DNA of 6,549 nt from Deltaproteobacteria bacterium (GTDB lineage: Bacteria; Desulfobacterota; Binatia; UBA9968), in the NCBI GenBank assembly GCA_005878685.1, contig VBLN01000225.1:1-6549 (forward strand), written 5' to 3'. The translations under genes and the position numbers were made by a program. Of the stretch, positions 4,954 through 6,549 are shown in pieces. The notes below the pieces were generated by a model. It ran no database searches, was not told the DNA's origin, and worked only from the letters and a program-made list of their open reading frames with translations. Each line of letters begins with the position of its first letter. Position 1 is the stretch's first letter.

Positions 4954-4980
4954 TTAGACGTGCCGGACCAGAAAAAGTTA
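4954..4980 (-). promoter_or_regulatory. ECF-type (RpoE-like) promoter of the sigma operon
   Basis: Read leftwards, TAACTT (4980-4975), a 15-base spacer (4974-4960) and GTCTAA (4959-4954) fit the RpoE-like form GGAACTT, 15-16 bases, GTCTAA/TCTGA. Its position before an ECF sigma gene suggests autoregulation, as is usual for ECF sigma/anti-sigma operons. A transcript would start only a few bases before the AGGAGG at 4941-4946. Confidence 0.7.
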
Positions 4981-5006
4981 GCGGGAGGCGAGACGGGAAT
5001 CGAGTC

Positions 5007-5999
5007 TTAAATCTTGAAAGCCTCTAAGGTGCTTGGAGCAAAGAGCTTTTCCAGCCCCAGCTTTTGTTTAATCAACCCCTGCTCGAAGAGATAAGAGTGG
5101 AGCGTCTCCAGAACATGCCGGTTGACGGCAAAGCCGTATGGCCAGTAATCATGGCCCATAAGACGCGCGGTCTCTTCGTATTCGGCGATGTCCCAGGGAA
5201 GACTGACGCGGAGAATATTTGAATCGTAGATCTGGCTGAAGCAGAGATCCTTAGCATCGCAAAAAGCCTTGTAGAGACTCTGGGCCGCCCACGGATTTTC
5301 CTCGCACACGCCTTTCCGGATAACGATCGCGTGCATAATGGGGAAGATCCCTGTGCGGCGGAAATAGTCCATCTCGGTCTGCTTGAAATCGGGAAAGAGT
5401 CTCCGCACTCGCGGCGAGCCGCGCAGAAAACAGGTCGGCATGCGCGGCGACATCAAGGCGTCAATCTCGCCGCTTTCAATCATCTGGTTGAGGGTGCTGT
5501 CTTGAGGGATCACTTCGAGGCGAATCTTGGGCGGAAGATCGAAATCGACCCGATCTTTCCGGCCGGGCTGCTCCTCGCCTCCCTGAAACCAATAAATCTC
5601 TTCGGGAGCGATCCCGTAGTCGTGCTGCAAAAGACCTCGAAGCCAGACAGATGCGGTCATCGTGTATTCGGGCACCCCCATTCGCTTCCCTCTCAAGTCT
5701 TCCGGCCGCTCGATGCCAGACGAGGTATTCACAAAAATGCAACGGTGTCGAAAGGTGCGCGAGGGAAAAACCGGGATAGCAACGAAAGATCGCCGCCCCT
5801 GAGCCGCGGCGACTAAAAAGGCTCCCATAGATAACTCCGCGACGTCGAACTCTTCGTAGCGGAGCATGCGCCAGAAGATCTCCTCGACCGGCAGCACCAG
5901 ATAATTGAGTTGGATCCCATCGGGTTTCACTCTCCCGTCGCGCAATGCACGGGTGCGGTCATAATCCTCGCAAGCCAGTGTTAAGTGAATGTCAGACAT
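5007..5999 (-). CDS. 4,5-dihydroxyphthalate decarboxylase-like protein (periplasmic-binding-protein fold)
   Basis: This 330-residue protein has no signal peptide, so it is probably cytoplasmic. The N-terminus (LACEDYDRTRALRDGRVKPDGIQLNYL) and the following EEIFWRMLRYEEFDVAELSMGAFL are characteristic of the family that includes Pht5 4,5-dihydroxyphthalate decarboxylase, which removes CO2 to give protocatechuate in phthalate degradation. The family shares a type-2 periplasmic-binding fold, with the usual PEDLRGKRMGVPEYTMTASVWLRG hinge and lobe 2 signature (about 98-121). Length is normal for the family. Many homologues in uncultivated bacteria carry this name without proof and no other phthalate gene is seen, so the substrate is open. 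ATG 5999 has only GGA five bases upstream. The gene follows the aldolase by 53 bases on the same strand and is probably co-transcribed. No clear terminator lies before the sigma promoter. Confidence 0.8.
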   Translation of the reverse strand: MSDIHLTLACEDYDRTRALRDGRVKPDGIQLNYLVLPVEEIFWRMLRYEEFDVAELSMGAFLVAAAQGRRSFVAIPVFPSRTFRHRCIFVNTSSGIERPEDLRGKRMGVPEYTMTASVWLRGLLQHDYGIAPEEIYWFQGGEEQPGRKDRVDFDLPPKIRLEVIPQDSTLNQMIESGEIDALMSPRMPTCFLRGSPRVRRLFPDFKQTEMDYFRRTGIFPIMHAIVIRKGVCEENPWAAQSLYKAFCDAKDLCFSQIYDSNILRVSLPWDIAEYEETARLMGHDYWPYGFAVNRHVLETLHSYLFEQGLIKQKLGLEKLFAPSTLEAFKI

Positions 6000-6052
6000 A
6001 ACATTCCGGTTTTGGGTTATGAGTCTTTAGCTTTTGACTTTTCAACTCACAA

Positions 6053-6549
6053 CTAAGGGTTATTTTTCCCCCCATCGACCATCCGTACGAATTCATGCAC
6101 TTGCTTAACAACTAGACTGTGTCCTCCCTCCACGTACAGCTTTTTTAGAAAGGCGCTGCCAAGACAGATGCCGGTCACGCCCAATTCGACATAATCCCTG
6201 ACATTTTCCAGGTTGACTCCTCCTGAGACAAGCAGGCGCAGATCAGGCATCGGAGCTAAAATTTGCCTCACAAAGTCAGACCCTCCGAGACAATCAGCGG
6301 GAAAGATTTTGACCAAGTCGGCTCCCGCCCGCGCGGCCGTCAAAATCTCGGTGGGCGTCGCCGCGCCAATGACGCATGGAATGCCTGCCTTGCGGCAGAC
6401 CGGTACCAGCTCCAGTTCCAAAGTGGGCGTGACGATGATCTTGGCGCCAGCAGCAATCGCTCGCTCCGCATCCTTCTTCGAAAGCACCGTTCCCCCCGCC
6501 ACGTGCAGGCCTTCTGTTCTCGCTAACTTTTCGATGACGTCCAAGGCGC
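6053..6549 (-). CDS. eda: KDPG/KHG aldolase (2-dehydro-3-deoxy-phosphogluconate aldolase family), partial at right edge
   Basis: The frame runs off the right edge (ALDVIEKLAR...), leaving about 165 residues of a family usually about 205-215 long; about 45 N-terminal residues are missing. The class I aldolase splits KDPG or 4-hydroxy-2-oxoglutarate into pyruvate plus an aldehyde, as in the Entner-Doudoroff pathway. Visible signatures are HVAGGTVLS (family GAGTVL), AGAKIIVTPTL, TPTEILTAARAGADLVKIFPAD with the Schiff-base Lys (codon 6308-6310), LLVSGGV for the phosphate site, and GICLGSAFL. The catalytic Glu lies in the missing part. The aldehyde specificity cannot be told from this fragment, and homologues working on 2-dehydro-3-deoxy-6-phosphogalactonate are possible. 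The downstream neighbour is the dihydroxyphthalate-decarboxylase-like gene, so a carboxylate or sugar-acid catabolic operon is plausible. Confidence 0.85.
   Translation of the reverse strand, partial: ALDVIEKLARTEGLHVAGGTVLSKKDAERAIAAGAKIIVTPTLELELVPVCRKAGIPCVIGAATPTEILTAARAGADLVKIFPADCLGGSDFVRQILAPMPDLRLLVSGGVNLENVRDYVELGVTGICLGSAFLKKLYVEGGHSLVVKQVHEFVRMVDGGKNNP

Noticed and set aside
6000..6052. TGAGT/ACTCA inverted repeat between the aldolase and decarboxylase-like genes
   Set aside because: A 5-base stem with a 20-base loop and no T tract is too weak to call a terminator.

Overview
The window looks like chromosomal DNA of a Gram-negative bacterium of moderate GC content. The signs are a zinc-finger anti-sigma factor with one membrane span, three small proteins with Sec-type signal peptides, and an RpoE-like extracytoplasmic-function (ECF) promoter. 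The gene families would fit an uncultivated, proteobacteria-like soil or sediment lineage, but nothing here fixes the taxon. No tRNA, rRNA, insertion sequence, integrase or CRISPR array was seen.

Left part (1-1778). An AraC-family regulator, cut by the left edge, is read leftwards from 596. About 500 bases without a convincing gene separate it from two small rightward genes: a 70-residue helix-turn-helix protein and a 128-residue STAS/SpoIIAA-like protein. The gap carries a tandem CGAATGTC repeat that could be a regulator site. The STAS gene converges with a NUDIX/winged-helix (NrtR-type) regulator on the minus strand. The start region of that regulator is framed by a striking 19/20-base inverted repeat.

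Central part (2541-4980, all minus strand). This is the most interesting part: an ECF sigma factor, its ZAS-type anti-sigma factor, and three small secreted proteins, followed by a rho-independent terminator. The first secreted protein is built from near-perfect 18-residue repeats, the second is very rich in His, Tyr and Arg, and the third has a glycine zipper and a GX3 tetrapeptide-repeat tail. I find two matching ECF-type promoters (TAACWT, 15 bases, GTCKAA). One lies before the sigma gene and one before the His/Tyr/Arg-rich gene. This suggests an autoregulated envelope-response unit with an internal booster promoter. The sigma gene's start is problematic: the strong ribosome binding site next to the promoter is not followed by a usable in-frame start codon.

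Right part (5007-6549, minus strand). A KDPG/KHG aldolase, cut by the right edge, is followed after 53 bases by a 4,5-dihydroxyphthalate-decarboxylase-like protein with a periplasmic-binding-protein fold. The two are probably one catabolic transcription unit running towards the sigma operon.
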